Shown: positions 1-9,276, numbered from the stretch's first letter. The stretch is DNA of 48,350 nucleotides from Flavobacteriaceae bacterium (GCA_020346245.1 CP070778.1:77285-125634), one strand, 5' to 3'. Translations and numbers: made by a program. The notes: generated by a model from the letters alone, not told the origin.

Positions 1-44
1 AAGTATGCCCCTACAGCTGTAATTGCTGCTGTTATTCTACCCAT
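1..44 (-). CDS. fabH: FabH N-terminus (beta-ketoacyl-ACP synthase III), partial
   Basis: Only the first 14 codons lie in the window; the gene runs off the left edge. The reverse strand reads MGRITAAITAVGAY, the usual start of flavobacterial FabH, which condenses acetyl-CoA with malonyl-ACP to begin fatty acid synthesis. The order DUF177, rpmF, fabH is the conserved bacterial arrangement and supports the call despite the short sequence. A terminator-like hairpin lies between rpmF and this gene, so fabH probably also has its own promoter in the 170-base gap. Confidence 0.75.
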   Translation of the reverse strand, partial: MGRITAAITAVGAY

Positions 45-114
45 AGTAAGTTTGGTTTATATCAAGAAACCTTAAAAAATGGTCGAAAATCCGTGAAAAA
101 TAGTCAATTTCTAG

Positions 115-134
115 GACTTTTTACCCAAAAAGTC
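115..134. repeat. Small inverted repeat in the rpmF-fabH gap
   Basis: GACTTTTT, loop ACCC, AAAAAGTC forms a perfect 8-bp stem between rpmF and fabH. It is A/T rich and could be chance, or a leader structure of fabH. The rest of the gap up to the terminator shows nothing else clear. Confidence 0.35.
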
Positions 135-162
135 AAAATTTGAAGATTTTAGTCTACCCCAT

Positions 163-196
163 AAAAAAACTCCCAATCAATTATAAGTGGGAGTTT
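163..196 (-). terminator. Rho-independent terminator after rpmF
   Basis: AAACTCCCA (167-175) pairs with TGGGAGTTT (188-196), a perfect 9-bp stem with a 12-base loop. Read on the minus strand, the stem is followed by a run of seven T (complement of 163-169). It sits directly downstream of rpmF and would end or attenuate the DUF177-rpmF transcript before fabH. Confidence 0.75.
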
Positions 197-215
197 AAAA
201 TTTCAGCTAGGTATA

Positions 216-413
216 CTATACTGCTTCTTCTTCTGTCTTATCAATAAGAACCTGCCCTCGGTAATACAATTTACCTTCGTGCCAATGCGCTCTGTGATAA
301 AGGTGCAATTCTCCTGTTGTTGGATCCTTTGCAAGAGTAGGCGAAACCGCCTTATAATGAGTTCTTCTTTTATCTCTTCTTGTTCTGGATATTTTCCTTT
401 TAGGATGTGCCAT
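216..413 (-). CDS. rpmF: 50S ribosomal protein L32
   Basis: The protein has 65 residues and begins [17 protein letters not shown], the L32 signature, followed by the conserved [15 protein letters not shown] segment. L32 is a small zinc-ribbon type protein of the large ribosomal subunit. This copy contains no cysteine at all, so it belongs to the cysteine-free, zinc-independent form. It lies 8 bases after the DUF177 gene, with which it is surely co-transcribed, and upstream of fabH. A strong hairpin with a T-run follows it. Confidence 0.97.
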   Translation of the reverse strand: MAHPKRKISRTRRDKRRTHYKAVSPTLAKDPTTGELHLYHRAHWHEGKLYYRGQVLIDKTEEEAV

Positions 414-421
414 ATTGAAAT

Positions 422-952
422 CTATTTATCCGTTAGTAATTTTTTTAATACCTCCCATCTGGGATCTATATTATTCTTGTCTTTCTTATTCTCTTTTGGT
501 CGCAATTCTTCAAGCTTTTCTAGTGCTTCTGAATTTAATGTCCCGTCTAAAACACCGGGGTGAATACGTTTGGAAGGCACTGACAATACTATCATTTCGT
601 AAATGTATTGTGCAATGTTAACCTGATGTTCCCCGTGTGGAAGAATGAGTATTTCATCATCCTCGTCGTTATAGCTTTCCCCAAACTTTACCAAAAGTTT
701 TAAAGAAGCTTCTGTTTTCTGATCGAAAGGTTCGTTAGTAAGATCACAATGCAGATTAACTATCCCCTTTGTATTCATTTCAAACTCCAGAACAGTAGCC
801 ATTTTTTCCAAAACGATGTTCAGCCCAATTGCTGCATCATTAAATTCATGGTAATCAAAAGATTCAAAGAACGTATTATCTATTTGATATTCAAACTTGT
901 GTTTCCCTTGTTTTAATCCTGCAAAAGGAATACTGTATTCCTTATTCTTCAT
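422..952 (-). CDS. DUF177 (YceD-like) protein
   Basis: This is a 176-residue protein if started at [18 protein letters not shown]. The reading frame stays open further upstream to 1036, but a good promoter at 979-1008 would put transcription initiation inside that extension, so the start at 952 is preferred. The protein shows the DUF177 pattern with a [11 protein letters not shown] segment in the middle and an acidic C-terminal half ([19 protein letters not shown]). DUF177 proteins are encoded next to rpmF in most bacteria and are linked to 23S rRNA/ribosome metabolism; the biochemical role is not settled. Confidence 0.88.
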   Translation of the reverse strand: MKNKEYSIPFAGLKQGKHKFEYQIDNTFFESFDYHEFNDAAIGLNIVLEKMATVLEFEMNTKGIVNLHCDLTNEPFDQKTEASLKLLVKFGESYNDEDDEILILPHGEHQVNIAQYIYEMIVLSVPSKRIHPGVLDGTLNSEALEKLEELRPKENKKDKNNIDPRWEVLKKLLTDK

Positions 953-978
953 GACGATATACACTAGTTTAAGGCGTG

Positions 979-1008
979 CAAAGATACCTTTTTTTTCTAA
1001 AACCCCAA
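979..1008 (-). promoter_or_regulatory. Promoter of the DUF177-rpmF unit
   Basis: On the minus strand TTG (1006-1008) is followed after exactly 19 bases by TATCTTTG (979-986). This fits the Bacteroidota consensus of a -33 TTG and a -7 TAnnTTTG element. Transcription would start about 20 bases before the DUF177 start codon at 952. Confidence 0.65.
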
Positions 1009-1070
1009 TTAAAATAAAAATATATTTCCCAAGCAATATGCCATGAGTAAATGGGAGTATATTCCTATTA

Positions 1071-2117
1071 TCAACGCTTCATTTTTTGTTTTTGCAACGG
1101 GTTTTTCATGAGCTTTTGATACTCTTTCCTTTTCCTGAATATATTTATAGCCATAAAAACGGCCTCTTTAAAAGATGCCTGATCCGCCTCTCCTTTACCC
1201 GCTATTTCATACGCTGTGCCATGATCAGGAGATGTTCGCACTTTTGACAACCCAGCTGTAAAGTTCACCCCCTTACCAAAGGAGAGCGTTTTGAAGGGAA
1301 TTAAACCCTGATCATGATAAGCTGCAAGAATTGCGTCAAAGCTACTATATCCATCAGATCCAAAAAAACTATCTGCTGCATACGGGCCGAAAACCAAATG
1401 ACCCTCATTTGATAATTCACGAATAACCGGCTTTAATACTTCATCATCCTCCTTACCAATAACGCCGTTGTCTCCACTGTGGGGATTAATGCCCAAAAGG
1501 GCAATCTTTGGTTTTTGTATACCAAAATCCATTTTTAGGGTATTTTCCATAATCCGGATTTTATTCCGAATAAGTTCAGGTGTTATGGCCTTGGGAGCAT
1601 CCTTAACGGCCAGATGATCTGTGAGTAGTCCAATTCTAAGATTCTCCGTGACCATGAACATTAAACTTTCTCCTTCCAATTCACTTGCCAGGTAGTCCGT
1701 ATGACCGGGAAAGTTAAATTCCTCGGTTTGTATATTTTTTTTATTGATCGGAGCCGTTACCAGTACATCTATCTCATTATTTTTTAAAGCCTTAACTGCG
1801 GCCCGAAGCGATTTTAAGGCATAAGCGCCACTTTCTTCAGTTGCTTGTCCATAGCTAATCTTTGGGTTATCGTGCCATGCATTTACTACATTGACTTTTC
1901 CAGCTATGGCTTTCTTAACGTCCTTGATACCGTTGTAGTTAATATCAATCCTCAGATCGTTCTTCAATTTTGAAATGGTCTTGTTTGAAGCAAAGATAAT
2001 AGGGGTGCAAAAATCTGTCATTCTGGAATCTCTAAAGGTTTTCAGGGCAACTTCGCCTCCAATACCATTTAAATCCCCAATGGAAATCCCAACCCTAATT
2101 TTTGCCAAATCATCCAT
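1071..2117 (-). CDS. pdxA: 4-hydroxythreonine-4-phosphate dehydrogenase PdxA
   Basis: PdxA oxidises 4-phosphohydroxy-L-threonine in the DXP-dependent pyridoxal phosphate pathway. From the start at 2117 the protein has 348 residues, begins MDDLAKIRVGISIGDLNGIG, and shows the three metal-ligand histidines in FPGHTDYL (His139), GINPHSGDNG (His213) and AAYHDQGLIPFK (His268). An in-frame ATG at 2153 would add 12 residues; the start at 2117 is preferred because the conserved IGDxNGIG motif normally lies close to the N-terminus and because a TAGTTTTG element lies just inside the extension. It is divergent from ribE, with about 58 bases between the start codons. Confidence 0.95.
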   Translation of the reverse strand: MDDLAKIRVGISIGDLNGIGGEVALKTFRDSRMTDFCTPIIFASNKTISKLKNDLRIDINYNGIKDVKKAIAGKVNVVNAWHDNPKISYGQATEESGAYALKSLRAAVKALKNNEIDVLVTAPINKKNIQTEEFNFPGHTDYLASELEGESLMFMVTENLRIGLLTDHLAVKDAPKAITPELIRNKIRIMENTLKMDFGIQKPKIALLGINPHSGDNGVIGKEDDEVLKPVIRELSNEGHLVFGPYAADSFFGSDGYSSFDAILAAYHDQGLIPFKTLSFGKGVNFTAGLSKVRTSPDHGTAYEIAGKGEADQASFKEAVFMAINIFRKRKEYQKLMKNPLQKQKMKR

Positions 2118-2150
2118 GTTATCAAACTCTTTATTTTTACTTTTACAAAG

Positions 2151-2158
2151 CAAAACTA
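2151..2158 (-). promoter_or_regulatory. Possible -7 element of the pdxA promoter
   Basis: The minus strand reads TAGTTTTG, an exact TAnnTTTG match, 33 bases before the chosen pdxA start. No convincing -33 TTG is seen at the right distance, so the call is weak. Confidence 0.3.
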
Positions 2159-2175
2159 CTTATTTTAAACGATAC

Positions 2176-2766
2176 ATGTTTACAGGAATAATTGAAACTT
2201 TAGGCAAAATTCACAGATTGCGAAAAGAAGGAGGGAATCTTCACATAACAGTTAGCTCTCCTATAACGGCCGAATTAAAAATAGACCAAAGTGTATCGCA
2301 CAATGGTGTATGCCTGACCGTAGTAGAAAAGGACACTCCATATTACACAGTTACAGCTATTGATGAAACATTGCAAAAGACAAATCTTTCAGAATTAAAA
2401 GAGGGTCAGGTAATAAACCTGGAACGTGCCATGGTCATGGGTTCCAGATTAGATGGTCACCTTGTCCAGGGCCATGTAGATCAAACAGCTGTTTGTAGAA
2501 AAATAATCAGCAATAATGGTAGCTGGCTGTTCTCTTTTGAGTACGATCGAAAACTCAATAATATTACCATAGAAAAGGGATCTATCACTGTAGACGGGGT
2601 AAGCCTAACAGTCGTTAATTCTGAAAAAAATGCCTTTAGTGTTGCAATTATTCCCTATACCTATGAGCATACCAGATTTAAAGAATATGAAATTGGAAGT
2701 ATCGTCAACCTGGAATTTGATGTAATTGGCAAGTACGTTTCGCGTTATCTGGAATTACAATCCTGA
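2176..2766 (+). CDS. ribE: Riboflavin synthase, alpha chain
   Basis: It catalyses the dismutation of two 6,7-dimethyl-8-ribityllumazines to riboflavin. The 196-residue protein has the two tandem lumazine-binding barrels of the family. The first begins MFTGIIETLGKI with SVSHNGVCLTVV. The second begins near MVMGSRLDGHLVQGHVD and contains TVDGVSLTVV. The frame is open upstream, but MFTGI is the universal N-terminus of this enzyme, which fixes the start. No FMN-riboswitch-like leader is visible in the short divergent spacer to pdxA. Confidence 0.97.
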   Translation: MFTGIIETLGKIHRLRKEGGNLHITVSSPITAELKIDQSVSHNGVCLTVVEKDTPYYTVTAIDETLQKTNLSELKEGQVINLERAMVMGSRLDGHLVQGHVDQTAVCRKIISNNGSWLFSFEYDRKLNNITIEKGSITVDGVSLTVVNSEKNAFSVAIIPYTYEHTRFKEYEIGSIVNLEFDVIGKYVSRYLELQS

Positions 2767-2818
2767 TCGTAAAATATTTTTAAAACTCCGTTGCCCATTT
2801 AAATTCTTACCTTAAACT

Positions 2819-3910
2819 TTAGACCTTAATAAATATTTTGCGCCTGTACATTGCATAAGCCAGCAGCAGATAGAAGGAAACTACTGTTAATGCATACAGG
2901 AGTGAAGACAACTCTAGCGACATAAAATCATGAACGTAAATATTCTGAAATAACCACTCATGAAGTGTTGTTTGCCCATTAATTTTTATCGAATAGAAGA
3001 TTTTGGTGATAAAGCTTGATAAAAAATAAACGGTAATTGCATTAGAACCTGCATACCGGAAAATACTGCCGAACTTAAGCCCCTTAATATCCGTCAAATA
3101 ATAAATCAAAGCCAAAAATATATTAGCCCAACCTGCAGTAACCAATACAAAACTGCTACTCCAAAGCGCTTTATTTATAGGAAACACAAGGTCCCATAGC
3201 TGCCCTACAACTACTAAAACAGCTCCCATGCCTAATAACAGTAATTCTTTTTTAGTTCTTTTTGACAAAAGTATTAGCCCGGTAAAAACGCCCATTAAAG
3301 AAGTAGCTATGGATGGCAGGGTGCTTAATAATCCTTCTGGGTCATAATCCTCTTTGTACATATGGGTGCCTATTACATTCAGGTCTATGTAATTAGCCCA
3401 GTTATTCGGCGCTCTGTCAAATGTTGGCTCCATTCCATTTATAGGAATAAATCCCATCCATATCCAATACCCAAGAACTATTGCTATACAAATACCAAGA
3501 AGAGTTTTCCAGTTAAAATTTATAAACAAAATTGCCGTAACAAAGAATACTATGCCTATACGCTGTAAAACACCAGGAAAACGGATACTTTCGAAATCCT
3601 TAATAAAGGGAAAATGGATTATAAATGCTCCAAGAAAAAGACCCAAACCTATTAACTTCAAGGACCTTATCGTTATTTTCTTGTACGTAGCCGAGCTCGT
3701 TGTTTTATTGCTATATGCAAATGCTATGGAGGTTCCTACTATAAAAAGAAAAAACGGAAAAACAAGATCTGTAGGCGTATAGCCATGCCATTCGGCATGT
3801 AAAAAAGGGGCATAAACATTGGACCAGGTTCCCGGTGTGTTTACCAAAATCATAAGGACTATGGTAAGGCCTCGAAAAATATCAACAGAGATAATTCGCT
3901 CTTTCACCAT
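2819..3910 (-). CDS. NagX-like membrane acyltransferase (heparan-alpha-glucosaminide N-acetyltransferase family)
   Basis: This 363-residue polytopic membrane protein begins MVKERIISVDIFRGLTIVLM. The (S/L)xDxxRGL start, followed by TPTDLVFPFFLFIVGTSIAF, is typical of the NagX/HGSNAT family (also labelled DUF5009), with roughly ten hydrophobic segments. Eukaryotic members acetylate terminal glucosamine across the lysosomal membrane; the bacterial substrate is uncertain but probably an amino sugar. The start codon follows the symporter stop codon by one base (TAG A ATG), so the two genes form one operon and probably act on the same sugar. Confidence 0.85.
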   Translation of the reverse strand: MVKERIISVDIFRGLTIVLMILVNTPGTWSNVYAPFLHAEWHGYTPTDLVFPFFLFIVGTSIAFAYSNKTTSSATYKKITIRSLKLIGLGLFLGAFIIHFPFIKDFESIRFPGVLQRIGIVFFVTAILFINFNWKTLLGICIAIVLGYWIWMGFIPINGMEPTFDRAPNNWANYIDLNVIGTHMYKEDYDPEGLLSTLPSIATSLMGVFTGLILLSKRTKKELLLLGMGAVLVVVGQLWDLVFPINKALWSSSFVLVTAGWANIFLALIYYLTDIKGLKFGSIFRYAGSNAITVYFLSSFITKIFYSIKINGQTTLHEWLFQNIYVHDFMSLELSSLLYALTVVSFYLLLAYAMYRRKIFIKV

Positions 3911-3911
3911 T

Positions 3912-5723
3912 CTATAAAATATTTTCCTTCATACGGTTCCAGGTGCGAGCTAATAAAATTCCGGAAACAATCGCCAGTAATGTTAGAATGGAAGCCAGTT
4001 TAATTTCTCCATAAATCCAGTAGCCTGTGGCAAACATGCAGGTATAAATAAGCACGCAACCCAAAACCATAGCCGAAATACCCTGCGGAACACTCCACTT
4101 TTCTTCAGGATTTGCAATTTCAATCCCATCTGAATTTGCATCCTTTATAACTTTCTTCCAGCCGGGGCCTCCGGGTTGAATCTTTTTATAGAAATCTCTT
4201 AGTACCGATTTGGATTCGGGCTGAGTCATAAAAGTAGCCGTCAACCATATTATAGTAGTTACTAAAACAACAAAAATATACTCAGTCCAATCCGGGAACA
4301 CCCCTGTTTCTGCAGCAAATAAGAATGGTCCCAATGCCGTAAGCTTAAGAACAATAGATATTATCCCCGAAGCAAACATTGCAGTAATCTCACTCCATGC
4401 ATTTATGCGCCACCAGAACCAGCGCAATATGAAAATTAACCCTGTACCGGCGCCAAAAACCAACAATACTTCAAATAATTGAAGTGCATTTTGGAGTAAT
4501 AATGCAAGAAGAGCACTAAATACCATTAGTGCCACAGTGGACAATCTACCCACTGCTACTAATCGTTTTTCTGAAGCGTTTGGATTTATCTGTTGCTTAT
4601 AAAAATCATAGACAATATAAGACGAGCCCCAGTTTAACTGAGTAGAAATTGTACTCATATAGGCCGCAACTAAGGAGGCCAAAACCAAGCCCAGAAGTCC
4701 GCTTGGTAATTTGGTTAGCATTGCGGAATATGCTAAATCGTGTCCTAATTTATCTTCAGTCATGTTTGGGAATGCTTCATGAATACTGGCTATATCCGGA
4801 TAAACCACTAATGAAGCTAAAGCCACAAGAATCCATGGCCAGGGCCGCAATGCATAATGCATAATATTAAAGAAAAAGGTTGCGCCAATGGCATGGTTTT
4901 CATTTTTGGCAGCCAGCATTCTTTGTGCAATATATCCTCCACCGCCAGGTTCTGCCCCCGGATACCATGAACTCCACCATTGTACTGCAAGGGGTATAAT
5001 TAAAAGAGTTATTAGTGCCTGTCTGTTACTAAAATCGGGTAGTATATTCAGCTTATCTTTGACATTTTCGTCTGCCATTATTGCCTCAATCCCTCCTACT
5101 TCAGGTAGATTTACCAAATAATAAGCGGCACCGATAGCACCTCCCATTGCAACAAAAAACAGTAAAAAATCTGTGTAAACAACACCTTTAAACCCCCCTA
5201 ATGCACTAAAAGTCACTGTAATTAAACCGGCACTTATAACGGTCTGCCAAGGTTCCAGACCTAGCATTATTCCTCCAATTTTAATAGCTGCCAGTGTGAC
5301 CGCAGACATGGTGATTACGTTAAAAATAACCCCAAGGTAAACTGCACGAAACTTTCTTAAAAATCTTGCCGGAGCTCCTCCATAGCGTATCTCATAAAAT
5401 TCGAGATCTGTATTTACATTAGATTTTCTCCAAAGCTTGGCGTAAACAAATACGGTCAACAAACCGGTAATTAGAAACGCCCACCAGACCCAATTCCCTG
5501 AAACGCCATTTGTCCTTACAATATCTGTAACCAGGTTTGGCGTATCTGTGGAAAATGTAGTTGCCACCATAGATAGACCCAATAGCCACCAGGGCATAGT
5601 CCTGCCCGATAAGAAAAACTCTGATGTATTCTTTCCGGATTTCTTGGATACAAAAATCCCGATACCAAGAACAATTGAGAAAAATACAATTATAAACGAA
5701 TAGTCTAGCGTGCTTAGTTCCAT
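3912..5723 (-). CDS. Sodium:solute symporter family (SSS) protein
   Basis: The protein has 603 residues and about 14 hydrophobic segments. It shows the SSS pattern in its N-terminal part: FFLSGRTMPWWLLGLSMVAT, then later GGFKGVVYTDFL and WWSSWYPGAEPGGGG. Members import sugars, amino acids or other organic solutes with sodium. It is translationally tied to the downstream NagX-like gene, which suggests import of a sugar such as an amino sugar or its derivative; this is inference from context. The start is ATG at 5723, with the first membrane segment about 7 residues in. Confidence 0.9.
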   Translation of the reverse strand: MELSTLDYSFIIVFFSIVLGIGIFVSKKSGKNTSEFFLSGRTMPWWLLGLSMVATTFSTDTPNLVTDIVRTNGVSGNWVWWAFLITGLLTVFVYAKLWRKSNVNTDLEFYEIRYGGAPARFLRKFRAVYLGVIFNVITMSAVTLAAIKIGGIMLGLEPWQTVISAGLITVTFSALGGFKGVVYTDFLLFFVAMGGAIGAAYYLVNLPEVGGIEAIMADENVKDKLNILPDFSNRQALITLLIIPLAVQWWSSWYPGAEPGGGGYIAQRMLAAKNENHAIGATFFFNIMHYALRPWPWILVALASLVVYPDIASIHEAFPNMTEDKLGHDLAYSAMLTKLPSGLLGLVLASLVAAYMSTISTQLNWGSSYIVYDFYKQQINPNASEKRLVAVGRLSTVALMVFSALLALLLQNALQLFEVLLVFGAGTGLIFILRWFWWRINAWSEITAMFASGIISIVLKLTALGPFLFAAETGVFPDWTEYIFVVLVTTIIWLTATFMTQPESKSVLRDFYKKIQPGGPGWKKVIKDANSDGIEIANPEEKWSVPQGISAMVLGCVLIYTCMFATGYWIYGEIKLASILTLLAIVSGILLARTWNRMKENIL

Positions 5724-5815
5724 AGTTTGGTTTTGGTCTTGGCATAAAGATATTATTTTTTAGGATACATTTGTTTTTTGTTCAATAAACCAACGAATCA
5801 CATTAACATCCAATA

Positions 5816-6553
5816 TTGGAAATTACGATCACCACCTGGATATTGGCTTTTTCTGCTTCCGTAATCTTGGGGATCTCTAAGGCGGGACTTAAAGGTATTG
5901 CCATTATTATTGTAACCCTTATGGCTCTAGCCTTCGGAGCCAAAGAATCCACAGGTCTTATTGTTCCGCTCCTTTTGGTGGGCGATGTTTTTGCAGTGAT
6001 TTACTATAACAGGCATGCACAATGGAATTATATTTTTCGCTTCCTGCCATGGATGGTTTTTGGCATTTTAATAGGGGTACTGATTGGAAATAACCTTCCG
6101 GAAAAGACTTTTAAATTTGGAATGTCTGCCATTATTCTGGCAAGTGTAATACTTATGTACTGGTGGGATTTGCGTAAATCAAAATCGGTCCCATCACATT
6201 GGGCTTTTGGAGGTTTTATGGGTGTAATGGCAGGAATTACCACTATGATAGGCAATTTAGCCGGAGCATTTTCAAATATCTATTTTTTAGCCATGCGACT
6301 GCCTAAAAATGTGTTTATTGGTACAGCGGCCTGGCTATTCCTGATTGTAAATGCCATTAAACTACCTTTTCACATTTTTGTTTGGAAAACTATTAGCTGG
6401 GAAACATTGCTGATAGATTTAAAGCTCATCCCAGGAATCATGTTGGGATTATTTATTGGTGTACGACTCGTAAAAGTTATCCGTGAAAAATTTTACAGAA
6501 AATTGATCCTTATTTTAACTGCCATAGGGGCTATCCTCATTCTGTTTCAGTAA
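5816..6553 (+). CDS. TauE/SafE-type membrane permease
   Basis: This is a 245-residue integral membrane protein with about eight hydrophobic segments, of the TSUP (TauE/SafE/DUF81) family that exports sulfite, sulfonates or related anions. It carries the duplicated family pattern around GISKAGLKGI and GGFMGVMAGITTMIGN. No ATG is available near the N-terminus, so TTG at 5816 is taken as the start, giving MEITITTW. It is divergent from the symporter, and its 3' end overlaps the convergent phosphatase-family gene by 17 bases. The substrate cannot be told from sequence. Confidence 0.8.
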   Translation: MEITITTWILAFSASVILGISKAGLKGIAIIIVTLMALAFGAKESTGLIVPLLLVGDVFAVIYYNRHAQWNYIFRFLPWMVFGILIGVLIGNNLPEKTFKFGMSAIILASVILMYWWDLRKSKSVPSHWAFGGFMGVMAGITTMIGNLAGAFSNIYFLAMRLPKNVFIGTAAWLFLIVNAIKLPFHIFVWKTISWETLLIDLKLIPGIMLGLFIGVRLVKVIREKFYRKLILILTAIGAILILFQ

Positions 6554-7388
6554 ATGCTAATTTTGCAAGAACAGGGAAATGATCTGAAGGATATCTCAAA
6601 TCTTTCGAATCACTTAAAATGCCATATTTAAGTAGCTGGAATCCAGTTTTGGAAATGAAAATATAATCTATCCTCTTGGTTATGGGCTCTGAAAAATTAA
6701 ACCCATTAAATGTCCCCTGAGGGCCAAAAGCTTTATTTCCGGCGAGGAGATGGCTATCCTGCATAGCACTGGAGAGCAATAAAATACTGGGGTGATCTGG
6801 TTCCAGGTTAAGGTCGCCAGTTAGTACAACAGGTAAATCCTGCTTATTTAATTCTCGAATTCTTTCCATTATAAGAAATACACTTTCTTTTCTGGCCACT
6901 TCTCCAATGTGGTCAAAATGCGTGTTAAATACCCAAAAGCTTTGAGAACTACTTTTGACCCTAAATAACCCATAAGTACAAACTCGCTTAATGGCAGCAT
7001 CCCATCCTTTCGAAGGCAATTCGAGTGTTTCAGAAAGCCAGAAGGTGTTTTCTTCAAGCAATTCTAACTTTTCAGTATTATAAAAAATTGCAGAAAACTC
7101 GCCATTTTTAAGTCCGTCCTCCCGTCCTTTTCCAAGATAATTATAGCCGGGCATTCCTTTCTTTATTTCTTCCAACTGATGCAGCAACCCTTCCTGGATG
7201 CCAAAAACCTCAGGTTCGTGAAAGTTGAGTTGACCGATTAAAAAGTCCTTTCTGTTATCCCAGCGGTTCAGGCTATCAGAAGCAACATCCAACCTAATAT
7301 TATAAGAAACAACGGTTAAGTTCTGTGCATTTAAATTTAGTGCTATAAATAGAAACAGCATCAGGGTTATAAGGTTTCTTTGTTTCAT
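6537..7388 (-). CDS. Secreted endonuclease/exonuclease/phosphatase family protein
   Basis: The 283-residue protein has a signal peptide ending near LNAQ (residues 1-22) and the EEP fold motifs: SYNIR near residue 28-32, Gln-Glu66-Gly, HFD, GDLNLEPDHPS and a C-terminal SDHFPV. Family members are Mg-dependent phosphodiesterases or phosphatases. Secreted relatives in Bacteroidota often travel with carbohydrate-degradation genes. It follows the glucoamylase-like gene by 11 bases in the same direction, so they form an operon. Its tail overlaps the convergent TauE-like gene by 17 bases. Confidence 0.88.
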   Translation of the reverse strand: MKQRNLITLMLFLFIALNLNAQNLTVVSYNIRLDVASDSLNRWDNRKDFLIGQLNFHEPEVFGIQEGLLHQLEEIKKGMPGYNYLGKGREDGLKNGEFSAIFYNTEKLELLEENTFWLSETLELPSKGWDAAIKRVCTYGLFRVKSSSQSFWVFNTHFDHIGEVARKESVFLIMERIRELNKQDLPVVLTGDLNLEPDHPSILLLSSAMQDSHLLAGNKAFGPQGTFNGFNFSEPITKRIDYIFISKTGFQLLKYGILSDSKDLRYPSDHFPVLAKLAFTETE

Positions 7389-7399
7389 AGATTAACTAT

Positions 7400-8776
7400 T
7401 TATTGCAAATATGGACTCGTGAAATTCAACTTTCTCAGGCCGTTTTGTACATCTTCATTATTCATGAATAAATTCCATAACAGACCAGACCGGTGGTTCT
7501 CTATCATTACTGGTATGGGTCCCTGGTCTATAGCCAGGTATCTGGGTACATACCAATTGTACTCATTACTATAGGCATCATAAGGCCCGTATATTCCTAT
7601 AAGTGAATCCTGTTTCGTATACAATTGTCTTAAAAAATCAATACTTTGTTCCGGGGTATATGGCATTGAAGACAAGGCCGCTGTGGGTGAAATAACTCCG
7701 AGGTCATTTGTTGGCTGATGTGCTGCATAACCGGTCATCGAATAACTCGAGGTTAACCCCCATTGATTTTTTCCATATCCCTCAAAATTCAAGGGATTGT
7801 CCACACAATACGCAAAATGGATTAACGCATGATTGGTATTTAATTTCCAATAATCAGCAAATTGGTCTTGCAGGCCTTTAGGATCCAATCCTAAGTAAGA
7901 ATAATGTGCCCAAAACAAAGGACCTACCGGCTGATTGCTAAACTCATAATGGTCTAATTCCGTTTCCAATCCATAATAGGTAGTATCATTAAGAATAGCT
8001 CCTGCCCTGGCCCATCCGTTCTCATATACTTCTTTCTCTATTCCATGGGTTGGTGATGCTGCAGCCAAAATATAAAGGATAAGACATTCATTGTAACCTC
8101 CAATCGGGAAGTTCATTTCCCAGTCATATTGAGGGCTCCAATGCCAATAAAGGACCTGTTCTCCTCCCCTGGTATACCAATCCCATTCAACTTCTTCCCA
8201 TAGTTTGGTTATCCTTGTTGCCAGTTCTTTTTCCTCTGGTTCAGAATCATTCAGATACTCCTTAACGGTAAGCAAACCCTGCACCAAAAAGGCCGTTTCA
8301 ACCAGGTCGCCCCCGTTATCAGCGGGACTAAAAGGATAAACCGTACCATCGGGATTTAACCAATGTGGCCAGGCGCCATGAAAGCGATCGGCATTTTCCA
8401 GGAAACCAATGATCTTTGTATATCGTTCAATAGCTTCGTCCCTGCTTATAAAACCGCGCTCAACACCCACAAGAATGGCCATTAATCCAAATCCGGATCC
8501 GCCAGATGTTATAATATCCTTTGAATGGTTAGGATATTTATTGTCTGTATGAAGACGTTCCCGGGCAAGTCCAGAAACAGGTTCTGCACCGTTCCAGAAA
8601 TAATTAAATGCCTGTTTCTGGACCATATCTAACAATTCTGCATCTGTAAAGGATGTTTCATCCTCAATGGCAGTCTTGTTATTGTTGTCCTCAATAGGTT
8701 TCTGATTGTTACAGCTTAGAAAAAAGAATGTGCAAAGCATGATCAAGGTCCAAGGAGTAAAGAATTTATTTATCAT
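7400..8776 (-). CDS. Glucoamylase-like family lipoprotein (GH144-type candidate)
   Basis: The 458-residue protein begins MINKFFTP and has a lipobox with Cys22 (FLSC), so it is an outer- or periplasmic-face lipoprotein. The frame is open 14 codons further upstream, but the signal peptide starts at 8776. The body shows the glycoamylase-like (alpha/alpha)6 domain pattern: TSGGSGFGLMAILVGVERG, GAWPHWLNPDGT, NGGDLVETAFLVQGLL and GPLFWAHYSYLGLDPKG. Several characterised members are endo-beta-1,2-glucanases (GH144), but the substrate here is inference. It forms an operon with the phosphatase-family gene downstream. Confidence 0.85.
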   Translation of the reverse strand: MINKFFTPWTLIMLCTFFFLSCNNQKPIEDNNNKTAIEDETSFTDAELLDMVQKQAFNYFWNGAEPVSGLARERLHTDNKYPNHSKDIITSGGSGFGLMAILVGVERGFISRDEAIERYTKIIGFLENADRFHGAWPHWLNPDGTVYPFSPADNGGDLVETAFLVQGLLTVKEYLNDSEPEEKELATRITKLWEEVEWDWYTRGGEQVLYWHWSPQYDWEMNFPIGGYNECLILYILAAASPTHGIEKEVYENGWARAGAILNDTTYYGLETELDHYEFSNQPVGPLFWAHYSYLGLDPKGLQDQFADYWKLNTNHALIHFAYCVDNPLNFEGYGKNQWGLTSSYSMTGYAAHQPTNDLGVISPTAALSSMPYTPEQSIDFLRQLYTKQDSLIGIYGPYDAYSNEYNWYVPRYLAIDQGPIPVMIENHRSGLLWNLFMNNEDVQNGLRKLNFTSPYLQ

Positions 8777-8940
8777 GCTTTGCTTTTGTGAATTTTCATT
8801 ACAAAAGGTACGAAACATTTTTTAGTATTCTGCCTGATAGAAAGCCTTTAAAAAGAATGTGCAAATGACTTTTTTTGTTTACCTTGTATTTCCTAATTTA
8901 TTAGCAAAAAATAATCATATCAATTATAGAAAGAGAAATA

Positions 8941-9276
8941 ATGAAATTTAATTTAGCTGAGAAACTTGCCATAGTAAAAGCCATTGATGAGGTTATTCTG
9001 GTGGATGGAAAAGTCAGTCAAAGTGAAATTGACTTCCTGACCCAATTAATGGATATTCTAAAATTTGACCGGGTTCTGATAGAAGAAGCGAGGAAAATAA
9101 CAGCTAAAGAGTGCATGCAAGTACTGAAAGCCATGCCGGAGAATAAAAAACATGCGCTGGGAGTAATGTTGAGCGAGATGGCTAATGCCGACGGGGAATT
9201 TAGCGAAGATGAATACCGCCTTGTTTTTAATATACTGCTGGAAGCAGGCATAGATATTGATTCTGCCCTTGATTAA
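8941..9276 (+). CDS. TerB-like (tellurite resistance family) small protein
   Basis: The 111-residue cytoplasmic helical protein shows the TerB repeat: EKLAIVKAIDEVILVDGKVSQSE in the first half and LGVMLSEMANADGEFSEDE in the second. The two acidic loops (DGKVSxSE, DGEFSEDE) are the presumed metal-binding sites of the TerB fold. The function is not known precisely; relatives are linked to membrane and metal stress. It stands alone and is followed by a strong terminator at 9316. Confidence 0.78.
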   Translation: MKFNLAEKLAIVKAIDEVILVDGKVSQSEIDFLTQLMDILKFDRVLIEEARKITAKECMQVLKAMPENKKHALGVMLSEMANADGEFSEDEYRLVFNILLEAGIDIDSALD

